From positions 1,753,570-1,817,569 of the forward strand of contig NZ_MAQW01000001.1 in NCBI RefSeq assembly GCF_001682855.1: a stretch of 64,000 nt of DNA, read 5' to 3'. Below the pieces are notes generated by a model. The model made no database searches and was not told where the DNA came from. It saw nothing but the letters and a program-made list of their open reading frames with translations. Source of the DNA: Bacillus sp. FJAT-27264 (GTDB taxonomy: Bacteria; Bacillota; Bacilli; Paenibacillales; Paenibacillaceae). The position numbers were made by a program, and so were the translations under genes. This document shows, in pieces, positions 50,802 through 60,593 of this stretch (the stretch's first letter is position 1; each line of letters starts with the position of its first letter).

Positions 50802-52073
50802 TTAATACGCCAACTCATACAGCAGTTCAATTAACAAGCGAACCCCGCAGACCAGATCATCTGTTCCAGTAAACTCACGTGGAGAATGACTAATCCCCAA
50901 ATGACTGGGTACAAATAACAGCGAAGTCGGGCAATAGGTGCCGAATACTTGTGAATCATGCCCCGCACCACTCGTCATCCTGCGATGGGAGATTCCCTGA
51001 CGCGCCAGAATCATCTGCGCTTTGGAGGCCAGTGACTCTGACATCGCCACAGGGTCTTCATCCATCCATTTGTGATACGTAAGCGTTGTGCCTTGCGCCG
51101 CCGCGATCTTTTCCCACTCGATAAACAAGGCCTCACAGAACTGACGGATCACTTCAGCATCAGGGTGCCGCACATCAAGACTAAACGTCACTTCACGCGC
51201 AATAACATTGCCCACATTCGGATGAATCTCCATCCGTCCGACGGTAGCAACTAATCCATCCCCCTGTTGCTTCGCCCACTGACCCACTAGCCGAATCAAT
51301 TCAGCAGCAGTCAGAAGCGCATCACGTCGCCACTCCATTGGCGTTGTACCCGCGTGATTGCTTTCCCCGCTTACCGTAATTTCATAACGACGTTGCCCGA
51401 CGATGTGGCTGACAAGCCCGATGGATTGGCCTTCTCGCTCCAGCACCTCTCCCTGCTCAACATGCAGTTCGATGAAGCACTCCAGATCATCGCGACGCGG
51501 CGAAGGATGAATCCCCATCCCGAATCCTGCTTGCCCCATCGCTTCACGGAATGAGATTCCCTCGGCATCTGCGATCCCTTCGACCTGCTGCATGTCACGA
51601 ATCCCAGTCATACTGCCAGAACCCCAATATGTCATTGGAAAACGACTACCCTCCTCCTCGCAAAGCGACACAACCTCAATGCTCCTGCGCGGTGTCCCGT
51701 AGTGCTCTTTTAGATAACGGACAGCGATAAAACTGGCAATAATCCCGTAAGCTCCATCATATTTACCACCATCGACAACCGTATCCAGATGTGAACCAGT
51801 AAGAATCACCCGACCGTCCTGTTCCGTGCCGGAAAGTCTTCCGAATAGATTGCCAACATCATCATAGCGCGGTATTAATCCGCCCTCTCGCATGCCATGC
51901 TCCAAGGCCGACTGAGCCGCTTGCCATGCGGGAGAATAGAGTGTTCGGGTCACACCGTGATCCCCATGTTCCCCTTGACCACCATAAGTTGCGAGCCAGT
52001 CGATCATCTCACTCACCTGCTGATGCAGGTCAGTAGGTGGCGGGACCACCAACGGTTGTTGTTCGATCCTCAT
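50802..52073 (-). CDS. pucF: Allantoate amidohydrolase (M20, PucF/AllC-like)
   Basis: The 423-residue enzyme belongs to the hydantoinase/carbamoylase branch of M20: VILTGSHLDTVVDGGKYDGAYG (His and bridging Asp), SLCEEEGSRFPMTYWGSG (Glu pair), FIELHVEQGEVLE (His) and GAGHDSQVFGTYCP (last His). It should convert allantoate to ureidoglycine, CO2 and ammonia, feeding PucG. The ATG at 52073 follows GGGGGAG at 6 bp. It is the first gene of the minus-strand operon and is divergent from pucR. Confidence 0.88.
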   Translation of the reverse strand: MRIEQQPLVVPPPTDLHQQVSEMIDWLATYGGQGEHGDHGVTRTLYSPAWQAAQSALEHGMREGGLIPRYDDVGNLFGRLSGTEQDGRVILTGSHLDTVVDGGKYDGAYGIIASFIAVRYLKEHYGTPRRSIEVVSLCEEEGSRFPMTYWGSGSMTGIRDMQQVEGIADAEGISFREAMGQAGFGMGIHPSPRRDDLECFIELHVEQGEVLEREGQSIGLVSHIVGQRRYEITVSGESNHAGTTPMEWRRDALLTAAELIRLVGQWAKQQGDGLVATVGRMEIHPNVGNVIAREVTFSLDVRHPDAEVIRQFCEALFIEWEKIAAAQGTTLTYHKWMDEDPVAMSESLASKAQMILARQGISHRRMTSGAGHDSQVFGTYCPTSLLFVPSHLGISHSPREFTGTDDLVCGVRLLIELLYELAY

Positions 52074-52151
52074 TTCGCACTCCCCCATTTTTCACTACCT
52101 GCCCGTCTGCCTGTGTCTGTACTTCACATCCCACTCTGTATTCATGTCAGA

Positions 52152-52179
52152 TTTTATAACAAAATGTTGACTTGGCAAA
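52152..52179 (-). promoter_or_regulatory. Promoter of the pucF operon
   Basis: On the minus strand TTGCCA (52174-52179) and TAAAAT (52152-52157) are separated by 16 bp. The spacer contains TAACA-AAA-TGTTG, similar to the dyad half-sites upstream of the NCS1 permease. No good plus-strand promoter was placed for pucR. Confidence 0.55.
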
Positions 52180-52295
52180 CTCATTGTCTTCATTGTAAAA
52201 TAAATCAACCTAAAAAACATGCACGTAGGTGTAGAAGAACCGGTGTAATAATTGTACACAATAACTAATACAGAGGATTGTCAGGAGGCATTGTC

Positions 52296-53927
52296 ATGAA
52301 ATTAGAGGAATTGTTACACATCCCTGTTTTTAACGGAACGCAGATCGTCGCAGGGAACGCGGGGCTGGAACGCGAAGTACTGACGGTCAACATGATGGAT
52401 GCCCCCGATATCATTACCTTTCTCAAACCCAATGAACTGCTGATTACAACAGCCTTTCATTTCAAGGATGACTTGCCTTCATTACTGCTATTGATCGAGG
52501 AAATGGGGCGTCAGAACTGCTCGGGATTAGGAATCAAGACAAAACGCTTCCTTGGCACTCTGCCTTCTGTGCTGATCGAACGCGCAAACGAACTGGCTGT
52601 CCCCTTGCTGGAACTTCCAGTCGAACCATCGCTCGGTGACATTGTGAACAAGTCACTTAGCCATATTCTCGATGTACGTACACATGAGCTGCACAATGCA
52701 ATGCAAGCCCACCGCCAATTCACCCATGATATTATGAAGGGCGAGGGTATGGTTAAAGTGCTGCTGGACCTGTCAGACTTGCTTAAAACTCCTGTCTTTC
52801 TGCTTGATCCGCACCTTCGTCTTCTTGCAGGGAAGCCACAGCGGCAGACCTTGACCGCAAAACTAGACCAACTGATGTCCGAACGATGTTTGGTATTATC
52901 GCCTCCTTCAACATTCTCCAGCTTTTCATTTCTAAAGGAAGAACGAAATGTTCTGACTCTATTCCCTGTCTATACCTATCAGCAGCTCCACTATCTTGGT
53001 GTAGAGGCTGAACTGTCCCCCAAAGATCGCTCGACGATTCTGACCATTGAACAGGCTGCCAACGTTATCGCCTTCGATCTGATGAAAGAACAAGCGCTCA
53101 ATCAGAACCGTCGTCGTATCCAGAATGAATTCTTTGGCAAATTCATCAACGGCTCTTTTTCCAGTGCAGACGAGATTATCAGCCGTGCGCGAGAGCTGGG
53201 GCTGCCGGAGAGTCAACGCTACATTTGTGCAGTTGGACAGCTTGATGGAGGAGACAAGTCTCTCAGTTTTATACAGTACAAATCAGACCAAGATCGGATT
53301 GCCGATCATATAGTGTCCGAGCTACGAACCTTCCCCCAAACCATTCGCCTATTCCTGCTCGACAAGCACTACGTCTTGCTGATGCTGCTGACAGACGAAT
53401 GGCGAGAGGTGGAAACATCCTTCTTGCAAAGACTGTCGAGACTACAAGACCGGCTTCAGACGCATAATCAAGCTTCGCTGTCCTTTGGCGTAAGTAGTTA
53501 CGCCCAGCAACTTATCCATATCCCGGTCTCGTACAAGGAAGCCAGCGAAGCACTCTACTTCGGTGGAATGGCGGGTCGCTGCCGCTTTGTCGAGTTGTAT
53601 CAACCAAAAGAGGTACCGGAAATTTTACGCCTGATCCCCTATGCTCATCTTAAGAAGTTCTATCTGGAGACGTTTCAAGCGTTCATCGACGAGACGATTA
53701 AGGATCATCGCTTGCTGCTCCAGACACTCTCTGTCTATTTGGAGACTCACTGTCAGCTCGCCGAAACGGCGAAGCGCCTCTATATTCACCGTAATACGGT
53801 GATATATCGATTGGAAAAATGTGAAGAGCTGCTAGGGCGCAGCCTAAAGGACCCAGAGGAAACACTTCGCTTGCGGCTGGCGTTCCGAATTAAGGCGTTA
53901 TTGCCGGAACATGAACTGAGGGAGTGA
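52296..53927 (+). CDS. pucR: PucR family purine catabolism regulator
   Basis: The 543-residue protein has the PucR N-terminal domain (MKLEELLHIPVFNGTQIVAG, then NMMDAPDIITFLKPNELLITTAF), a central GGDEF-like region, and the C-terminal HTH_30 (LETHCQLAETAKRLYIHRNTVIYRLEKCEELLG). B. subtilis PucR activates purine catabolism genes in response to allantoin-type inducers. The ATG at 52296 follows GGAGG at 7 bp; the TTG six codons upstream overlaps that site. It is divergent from the pucF operon and probably controls it and the permease-allantoinase pair. Confidence 0.9.
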   Translation: MKLEELLHIPVFNGTQIVAGNAGLEREVLTVNMMDAPDIITFLKPNELLITTAFHFKDDLPSLLLLIEEMGRQNCSGLGIKTKRFLGTLPSVLIERANELAVPLLELPVEPSLGDIVNKSLSHILDVRTHELHNAMQAHRQFTHDIMKGEGMVKVLLDLSDLLKTPVFLLDPHLRLLAGKPQRQTLTAKLDQLMSERCLVLSPPSTFSSFSFLKEERNVLTLFPVYTYQQLHYLGVEAELSPKDRSTILTIEQAANVIAFDLMKEQALNQNRRRIQNEFFGKFINGSFSSADEIISRARELGLPESQRYICAVGQLDGGDKSLSFIQYKSDQDRIADHIVSELRTFPQTIRLFLLDKHYVLLMLLTDEWREVETSFLQRLSRLQDRLQTHNQASLSFGVSSYAQQLIHIPVSYKEASEALYFGGMAGRCRFVELYQPKEVPEILRLIPYAHLKKFYLETFQAFIDETIKDHRLLLQTLSVYLETHCQLAETAKRLYIHRNTVIYRLEKCEELLGRSLKDPEETLRLRLAFRIKALLPEHELRE

Positions 53928-54038
53928 GCAGAACAGATACTTTATTCCCGAACAGTTTAAACAGCCATGTATTCTTATATTAGCCATGAGTCTGCTTTTG
54001 GCCATTCGGCGCTTTGATTATAAACGGTATTCAAGTCA

Positions 54039-54095
54039 ACACGAAGAAACAGCGCTCCTCCAGAACGAACAGGAGAAAGCGCTGTTTCTTCGTGT
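54039..54095. terminator. Long perfect stem-loop between convergent genes
   Basis: ACACGAAGAAACAGCGCT (54039-54056) pairs perfectly over 18 bp with AGCGCTGTTTCTTCGTGT (54078-54095). CTCCT/AGGAG extends the stem inside. It lies between pucR and the convergent GH38 gene and probably ends both transcripts, although no T-run follows. The rest of 53928-54126 holds nothing else I can support. Confidence 0.7.
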
Positions 54096-54126
54096 GTTAT
54101 GTGCAAGGTGAGCATTATTACCTCAG

Positions 54127-56637
54127 TCAGTCGCGAGACCGGGTTACAACGAATGGATCAATAAGACCCTGCAGGGATGAGGCAATGCTAGCCGGAGGCA
54201 TTTTATCGCCTATAGCAACGTAATATTGGAACTCATAAAATCCGCCCAAGGTTGCTTTGAAATTCGTCTCCCAGTAGTTAGTCATGAGCCAGGCATAGGT
54301 TTCCGGACTAGCGTCAGGCTGCTGCTGGGTATGAACCTGTCTCGTGCCGTAATCTAGCGATCCCAATTGGATAAGCGGTGTATCTGGTGTCGCCAGCATC
54401 AGGGAACGCTCTTCATCCTGCCACGCGATACCTGCTTGTACGGCGGAGTAGTCCAGACAGCTTCCCGGAATTTGGTCTCTCCAAGGTCGTACGAGCCCGC
54501 CGGACTTATCCGCATATAAAGTCTCTTGCTTACTATCCCCAGCGGTAAACGGCAGCGCAAGATACACATTTTCCGGATTCCAGACACTGTCCTTATGGAA
54601 GCGGACGGAGATATCTACACGGCTGGTCTTGGCGTATACCTTAAGGAACAGGGAGAAATAGGAAATCCCCTGCAATTGGTAGCGAAGCTCCAGCGTAGCA
54701 TACAGCGGACCGTTATCCAGCTCTTGAACAGAGGCAAGCCGGCCGATCGACCGCTGCACACCCTGGCCTTTACGGTTACGTCCCATACGTGAACGAATAC
54801 CCCAGACCTCAGAGGCTGCAGATTCCGCAGCAGGAACCGTAACCTCATAAACCGGTGTAAACGCACCATATTGTGCATCCGGCCGCAGCAATTCTTTTCC
54901 TGCCTCTTTATCGTACCATGAGGTAATGCCGCCTGCTTCCGACCATTTCAGAGAGAGGAACGGAGACTCCAGCCCATGCTGAGACCATGTGATTGGTGAT
55001 GCAGCTGCCCCAGCCGGCATAACAGGATACATATCGATCATATCGTATATCCGGTCACTGCCGACCAGCTTCGTATTGGATACCGTTATCCCTGTGCTTG
55101 CAGACTTAGGCCGTAGCGGACGCAAGGTTAGCATGCAGGTCTGCAGTCCTTTTAGCGTCAGCTCTGTGATGATGATCTGCGGTTGGGATGATTGCATAGG
55201 CAATACTTCTCCAGTATCTTCACGGATGACTTCTACGCCACTGCGAAGCTCATCCGGCTCCCATCCCTCCAGCCTCAGCTGCACCAGCTCAGTGATTTCC
55301 AGCTCCGACGTATTCGTTACACGGAAGCGATATGGACGGCCAGCATATAATGTCGCTCCATTCTCAGCCAGCAGCACGGCATCCAGTGCACGATAAGCTA
55401 AACGGCTTGCTTCTGCGGCATGGGCCTGCTTGCGCACCTCCAGCATTTGTACATTTTTATGCCAGGGTTCATAAATGGAGGAATGATAGCCCCAGGTATG
55501 CTCGGCATACAGAACCAGTGCCTGCTCGACAGACTCCAGTTCTTGATTACTGACATGCTTCCGCTGCGGATCGAGCTTTTCTACCTTGCGGAGCGTGCGC
55601 TGCGCGTCACGGTAAATCTGGGTATGCATCGGTGTGGAGCTGACGCCATCTGTCCACCAATCCGGCCAATCTCCTGCATGAACAGGCAGCTCATCTAGAC
55701 CTTCCTGCTTCAATCGCTCGAAAAATTGACTCAAGCTGACCATTTCAATGGAAATCTGCTCACCGTGCTGACGATTCCATTGTCCAATCCATTCAATGAT
55801 CGCACTGTTCGGCGCTCCATTGTCCGTTGGCAGTCCAGATAGCATGACAGGCACGAACGGATACGGATACTGTTCCGCCTCCAATTGGGTGAGATAGCGA
55901 TGAATACGGATATTAGCAATCTGATCGTGAATCTCCCCCCGCTCAACGAGCTTATGATTGAACTCGTCGCGGATCATATATTTGCCAAGCGCTCCCGGAC
56001 ATAACCCAAGCTCGTTGCCAAACATGTAATGCTCACCGTTCCATACCAAGAGCCGCTCGCCGCTGGGAGACTCCCACCAGAACGGGAGCTGCTTGCGTCC
56101 AAGCGGGTACATGCCGTGATGAGTATGAATGCAGCTGAATAAATGCTGGATACCATTTTGCATCAGACTATCGGCATACCCCCAGCTATAACCGTTAATA
56201 TCTGCCGTCATCGCGCTATCCACCTGATGTCCGATCGAACGGGCGTATGCTTGCGCTTTGCTATGGATTTTGCTTAGCAGACCGTAATCCGGCAGCTCGG
56301 TCATATTGAGGTAGGTGCCGGATAATTCAATGTCGCCCCGCAGAACGGCCTCGGCAAAATCCCGCTGCTCAGCAGCGCTGGCCTGCTGCAAAAACTGCTC
56401 CACAGCCCAGAAAGTCTCACACGTCCAACGGAATCCTTGCCAAACGGGATTAGTTCCGTTATGAGCTTCTTGGACAATACGCAGAGCCTGGCGAATAAAA
56501 TCGACATGGTATTGTTCAATTTTCTCCTGCCGCTCGGTGTAGCCCAGATCCGTGTGCGAATGGTGAATCGCGTAGATTTTCCACTTGCGTGAAGGCATCG
56601 GGATAGAGCTCTGTTCAAGTTGCTGTTGAAGGTTCAT
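54127..56637 (-). CDS. GH38-like glycoside hydrolase, second paralogue
   Basis: The 836-residue protein has the GH38 motif AIHHSHTDLGYTERQEKI near residue 23 and SAMTADINGYSWGYADSLMQNG with the equivalent of the catalytic Asp, then a helical middle part and a long beta-rich C-terminal domain. It lacks a signal peptide, so it should work on imported material. It shares length, motifs and the YWETNF segment near the C-terminus with the protein at 32664-35324. It overlaps the ROK kinase gene by 4 bp (ATGA), so the two are translationally coupled. It is the last gene of the AraC-associated operon. alpha-Mannosidase activity is a reasonable guess given the mannose-6-phosphate isomerase in the operon. 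Confidence 0.85.
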   Translation of the reverse strand: MNLQQQLEQSSIPMPSRKWKIYAIHHSHTDLGYTERQEKIEQYHVDFIRQALRIVQEAHNGTNPVWQGFRWTCETFWAVEQFLQQASAAEQRDFAEAVLRGDIELSGTYLNMTELPDYGLLSKIHSKAQAYARSIGHQVDSAMTADINGYSWGYADSLMQNGIQHLFSCIHTHHGMYPLGRKQLPFWWESPSGERLLVWNGEHYMFGNELGLCPGALGKYMIRDEFNHKLVERGEIHDQIANIRIHRYLTQLEAEQYPYPFVPVMLSGLPTDNGAPNSAIIEWIGQWNRQHGEQISIEMVSLSQFFERLKQEGLDELPVHAGDWPDWWTDGVSSTPMHTQIYRDAQRTLRKVEKLDPQRKHVSNQELESVEQALVLYAEHTWGYHSSIYEPWHKNVQMLEVRKQAHAAEASRLAYRALDAVLLAENGATLYAGRPYRFRVTNTSELEITELVQLRLEGWEPDELRSGVEVIREDTGEVLPMQSSQPQIIITELTLKGLQTCMLTLRPLRPKSASTGITVSNTKLVGSDRIYDMIDMYPVMPAGAAASPITWSQHGLESPFLSLKWSEAGGITSWYDKEAGKELLRPDAQYGAFTPVYEVTVPAAESAASEVWGIRSRMGRNRKGQGVQRSIGRLASVQELDNGPLYATLELRYQLQGISYFSLFLKVYAKTSRVDISVRFHKDSVWNPENVYLALPFTAGDSKQETLYADKSGGLVRPWRDQIPGSCLDYSAVQAGIAWQDEERSLMLATPDTPLIQLGSLDYGTRQVHTQQQPDASPETYAWLMTNYWETNFKATLGGFYEFQYYVAIGDKMPPASIASSLQGLIDPFVVTRSRD

Positions 56638-57626
56638 ACTGGGAACTCCTTTATCTTATAAATGGTGTCAAATAATTGATGAATGCCATAAAACACTTGC
56701 CTCTGCACGTCGTTCTCATAATACAGCGCCACCTGCTCCGGCATCAGCGCGCTCAGCAAACTGTCTGCAAATAAGTCTCGGCTTTTGGCGATTTGTCCGC
56801 CAAGAACAATCTTGTCGGGTTCGAAGGATGCCACATACGGACGCAGCATGAGACCAAGCCGCTGGCCGTATATTTTCCATACCTGAATGGCGGAGGGATC
56901 ACCTGATTGGGCAGCAACAGCCAGATTCTGTACACTATCTTCGCTTGAACGAACCTGAAGGCTATCACCCAGCGACAAAATCCCTCTGCTGCCGAATACA
57001 TCATCAATTCGTTCTCCGTCAAACTTCTCTTCATACAGCATGCCTGTGGCAGGTACGCCTGATCTGCCGGTGACCACTTTTCGCTTCTCAATAAAGGTAG
57101 ATCCAAGCCCCGTTCCCAGCGTCAGACATAGCATTTTGTCCTCCGGGAACAATCTGCTGACGCCAAGGGAGAACAGCACGGCATCATTGCCCAGCCGGAT
57201 AGGGGCCGCAGCCAGTTCGGACAACCATGGCATTGAAGAATTAAGCTCCGCACGCCGGGTTAATTCATCCCGCAGCAGTGCTTGCAAATTAAGGCCGTAA
57301 ATGGATTCATATTTATTGAGCCCACGAATACGTGAAATACCTGACTCATATTCGAAAGGTCCCGGAAAAGCAAGTCCGATTACAAATCCTGCCGGATGTT
57401 CGTCGATACCTTGCTGCGCTCTATAGGCGGTTGACAGTTCCAGAATAAGATCTGCCAGACCGCCGACGATCTGTTCCGGAGTTCCATTTGAATATGATGG
57501 CCGAATGAAAGAAAGCTCAGGCAGAAGAATGCCGTTCTTAAGGACACCTGCCTTAAAATACGTTCCTCCAGCATCGATTGCAATGGTCGTCATTAAACCG
57601 GTCTGCAGTAAGACCCCAGGCTCCAT
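56634..57626 (-). CDS. ROK family sugar kinase
   Basis: The 330-residue protein has the ROK/actin-fold phosphate motifs IAIDAGGTYFKAGVLKNG near the start and LCLTLGTGLGSTFIEKRKVVTG in the middle. The zinc-binding CxCGxxGCxE motif of many ROK kinases is absent, so this is a divergent member. It should phosphorylate a hexose released by the GH38 enzyme, perhaps mannose, giving the substrate of the isomerase encoded upstream. The start at 57626 overlaps the isomerase stop by one base (TAATG). An ATG 11 codons later (MTTIAIDAGG) is possible but lacks a clear ribosome binding site. Confidence 0.82.
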   Translation of the reverse strand: MEPGVLLQTGLMTTIAIDAGGTYFKAGVLKNGILLPELSFIRPSYSNGTPEQIVGGLADLILELSTAYRAQQGIDEHPAGFVIGLAFPGPFEYESGISRIRGLNKYESIYGLNLQALLRDELTRRAELNSSMPWLSELAAAPIRLGNDAVLFSLGVSRLFPEDKMLCLTLGTGLGSTFIEKRKVVTGRSGVPATGMLYEEKFDGERIDDVFGSRGILSLGDSLQVRSSEDSVQNLAVAAQSGDPSAIQVWKIYGQRLGLMLRPYVASFEPDKIVLGGQIAKSRDLFADSLLSALMPEQVALYYENDVQRQVFYGIHQLFDTIYKIKEFPV

Positions 57627-59497
57627 TACGCTTCACCACCCTGCCAATGATGAGGCAGCAACGGAGTATGCCAATCCGGGGAGACCTGAGCAACGATTAA
57701 GCTGCATGTTGTGTCACCTATGGACTCAATCCGGAATTCCCCCACTGCGGCGGGAACAATGTAGGACTCCGCATATCCCCATTCCACAGCGGCTTCTTCA
57801 TTGTTCAGCGGCGTAAGACGAACACGATTGCCTTCGACCAGATTGAACATGAGAAATTGACCGTTCGTATCGCCATGCCATTCGCCATTCAGCTTTAATC
57901 TTTTGACCTGGAACAGCAAGTCTTCACGCTCTCCTAGCAATTCCTCGCTACTATTGCCCTGTACGCGAGTAATGACAGGAGATGGCACCAGATGCTTATT
58001 CACATAACCCGTATCGAAGCTGTCATTCATATTGCGGCTTGCATGGTCGCGGTTAATAGGCCGCGGCAAGCCGTCTTTGTCCAGACGCAAGTGGTCGTAG
58101 ATCTTGAAGGTAAACCACCAGGTGGTAGATGAGATTTCCAGCACGAGGTTGCCTCTGCCCGCGTAATGAACGGCTCCAGGTGGAATAAGGAACAAATCGC
58201 CTTTTTGAGCATCCAGCACGTTGACATACCGCCCTACTTCTAGCGGCTCTCGCGAGGCATGAGCGTTATCCACTGCTTCCAGAAATTGCTCTCCGGTTGT
58301 TCCTTCGGTAAAACCAAGGGCTACAAAGGGAGTTGTTCCTTCCTCTTGCTCCATGATGTAATAGGACTCCTGCTGGGTCATCCTTTCATTGAAGGTTTCC
58401 TCAATATAGGATTGGCGGGGATGAACCTGTAGAGATAGATTGTCGCCCCCAATCGTATCCAGATAATCGAAGCGGATCGGGAAATAATCTCCGAACAGCT
58501 GGACATTCCGTTCTCCCATAATTTGCTCTGGATGAGCAGACAGCAGCAGCGGGAACGGCAACTCCAACGTATGACCGTAGGCTTCAATCAGCAGCGTATT
58601 TTCCGGTGCGATCGGCTCAAAGCTCCAGGCACAGTTATCCCACTCCTCTGGCAATTGACAAAGCTTCTTCAAATACTGCCCGCCCCAAATGCCCGGAGCA
58701 AAGAAAGGCTTCACACGAATCGGCTGCTCCGCAGCGGTTTGCATGAGAGCACGCAGCAGCGGAAGCGTAAGAAACGTCGGCTGATCAGGATCATTCATAT
58801 CCATGTAATAGTCAAAATCATTCAGATAGCGCTTACGGTATTGCTCCCATACCGGCCATTCCAGGAACAATGCTTGTTTATACGTCTCTACTGAATCTAC
58901 ACATTGCCCGAGTTGCAGCGAACCCATTCCTTGCCGGTGAAGGCGTTGTTGGTTCTCTCGTGAAATGTCACAAAATATAGATAGTGAGGCATCCGAAGAG
59001 AGGTAGCCTGCGCCTGGTCCATACGTAATAATCATCGTACGTGAACCATCCCCCTCTAAGGATTCCAAGGATGGATGAAGCTTTTTCGCAACGTCATTCT
59101 GCCAATCTGCTTGCGCCTGCGCTCTGAAGTAATCTTTATAATCGATATCTGAAGCAATAAATCCAAAAGCGCGGTTATCGGTCAAATAACGGTCAAACGC
59201 CGATAATAGCTCTGCGCTGCTTTTCATATACCGCGTACTATCCAGTTCAATATATGCAATGTTCTCTTGACTACATAACGTTTGCAGTTGCTCAAGGATT
59301 GTCGTAAATGCCGCGCCATGGGTACCATCAATGACTAAATGATATGTCTTGGAATGGTGTTGGTTAAAATGGTCCTCTATTAGCCGAAGCCATGCCTCAT
59401 AGCCCGTCCCGATATCAGACTGCACTTCCTCATGACTTTGCAGTCTTACAGGATTAACCGGAACCGAATTAAAGGATCGAACTTTACTTACTTCCAT
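57626..59497 (-). CDS. Mannose-6-phosphate isomerase with kinase-like N-terminal extension
   Basis: The 623-residue protein has a C-terminal class I mannose-6-phosphate isomerase (about residues 270-620): VKPFFAPGIWGGQYLKKLC, GDNLSLQVHPRQSYIE with the metal ligands, and GDLFLIPPGAVHYAGRGNLVLEIS. The first 240 residues (YHLVIDGTHGAAFTTILEQL and later DYKDYFRAQAQADWQNDVA) look like a nucleoside/uridine kinase-type P-loop fold in which the Walker A Gly-Lys-Thr is lost. The role of this part is unknown. GGGAGG precedes the ATG at 59497 by 8 bp. It is the first gene of the operon, downstream of the AraC gene, and should convert mannose 6-phosphate to fructose 6-phosphate. Confidence 0.82.
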   Translation of the reverse strand: MEVSKVRSFNSVPVNPVRLQSHEEVQSDIGTGYEAWLRLIEDHFNQHHSKTYHLVIDGTHGAAFTTILEQLQTLCSQENIAYIELDSTRYMKSSAELLSAFDRYLTDNRAFGFIASDIDYKDYFRAQAQADWQNDVAKKLHPSLESLEGDGSRTMIITYGPGAGYLSSDASLSIFCDISRENQQRLHRQGMGSLQLGQCVDSVETYKQALFLEWPVWEQYRKRYLNDFDYYMDMNDPDQPTFLTLPLLRALMQTAAEQPIRVKPFFAPGIWGGQYLKKLCQLPEEWDNCAWSFEPIAPENTLLIEAYGHTLELPFPLLLSAHPEQIMGERNVQLFGDYFPIRFDYLDTIGGDNLSLQVHPRQSYIEETFNERMTQQESYYIMEQEEGTTPFVALGFTEGTTGEQFLEAVDNAHASREPLEVGRYVNVLDAQKGDLFLIPPGAVHYAGRGNLVLEISSTTWWFTFKIYDHLRLDKDGLPRPINRDHASRNMNDSFDTGYVNKHLVPSPVITRVQGNSSEELLGEREDLLFQVKRLKLNGEWHGDTNGQFLMFNLVEGNRVRLTPLNNEEAAVEWGYAESYIVPAAVGEFRIESIGDTTCSLIVAQVSPDWHTPLLPHHWQGGEA

Positions 59498-59592
59498 TGC
59501 TGCTGCCTCCCAACTCGTAATCAATGCATGTTCACATTGTATAAATTGTTGGGGACAGCGTCTTTAAAGGAAAGGGCACTATTTTTGTACAA

Positions 59593-60519
59593 TCAGGACA
59601 TGTTCGGAGGATAATGATTTTTGCCGGAGCGACCTTCGGAGAATTGCGAACGGCGAAATTTGGCAGGGGATACGCCAAGCGCACGGGTAAAAACACGGGT
59701 AAAGTAATGCACGGACTGAAAGCCGCATTGTAACGCAATGTCCTTAATGGGTATGTAATCATTCAGCAGAAGCTGCGCTGCATGCTGCATCCGGCGCTCC
59801 TGAATATAATGTACGAAGGACTGACTGAGATGCTCCTGAAATAATCGGGTCAAATGCCGGGAAGAGATATGTAGATGACTCGCGACGGTCGCAAGCGTAA
59901 GCTCATTGCTTAAATTATCGTCGATGAAACGCTTGGCTTGGCTAAATAAAGCATGCCCTGGAGAAATCGGCTGTTGAACACTTTCACCCGCAGTAAGTGT
60001 CAGACCATGCAAATCCGGGAAGGACAACAGCAGCGAATGCGCGACCTTTTCCAGCGATAGCGGGATTGTTGAGACTGAACTTGCACACAACGCTATTAAC
60101 GCCTGCCACAAATACCCTGTAGAAGAGGAGTCAGCCCCGCTAACAACACTGTTTCCTCTTTCAGCTAGCTGTCGATACGCTTCGAGATACAACGGCTCTG
60201 TTAGCGATTCATCTATTTCAAATGCGACATAGCATAGGGTCAATCCGGAAGTGCTTCGAATCTGGTGCCATACGCCAGGCTTCGATAGAAACGCCGTTCC
60301 CTTTACTAGATCATACTCCCGGTCGTGTTCATAATAGCTCCCCTCTCCATCCATCACATAACAAGCTTCAAAAAAAGAATGGCGGTGGAGGGAATTATCG
60401 TAATGAGCCGGCATGAATCCCCAATATAAAATAGTTATGGACAAGCCGGTTCCTTGAATTTTGGTAGCATGTCGGTTACATATAGCATTGGCCCTTCGGA
60501 AGCTGGATTGGATCGACAT
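59593..60519 (-). CDS. AraC family transcriptional regulator
   Basis: The 308-residue protein has an N-terminal cupin-like sensor (about residues 30-110, with HRHSFFEACYVMDGEGSYYEHDREY and LSKPGVWHQI) and a C-terminal AraC domain (LATVASHLHISSRHLTRLFQEHL and IALQCGFQSVHYFTRVFTRALGVSPAKFR). This type senses a sugar and activates nearby genes. The start at 60519 follows GGAGGG at 7 bp. It lies 96 bp upstream of the isomerase gene, on the same strand. That gap has a TACAAT -10 but no good -35, as expected for an activator-dependent promoter. Confidence 0.87.
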   Translation of the reverse strand: MSIQSSFRRANAICNRHATKIQGTGLSITILYWGFMPAHYDNSLHRHSFFEACYVMDGEGSYYEHDREYDLVKGTAFLSKPGVWHQIRSTSGLTLCYVAFEIDESLTEPLYLEAYRQLAERGNSVVSGADSSSTGYLWQALIALCASSVSTIPLSLEKVAHSLLLSFPDLHGLTLTAGESVQQPISPGHALFSQAKRFIDDNLSNELTLATVASHLHISSRHLTRLFQEHLSQSFVHYIQERRMQHAAQLLLNDYIPIKDIALQCGFQSVHYFTRVFTRALGVSPAKFRRSQFSEGRSGKNHYPPNMS

Positions 60520-60593
60520 GTTCATCCCTCCTTTGTTCGCTCCCATTGTATACTGCACGCTTTATGAAAGACAAGCTTACCATTTCACGGGTC

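Noticed and set aside
54014-54223. 69-residue frame between pucR and the GH38 gene
   Set aside because: It spans the perfect 18-bp terminator stem and the end of the convergent gene, with no ribosome binding site.
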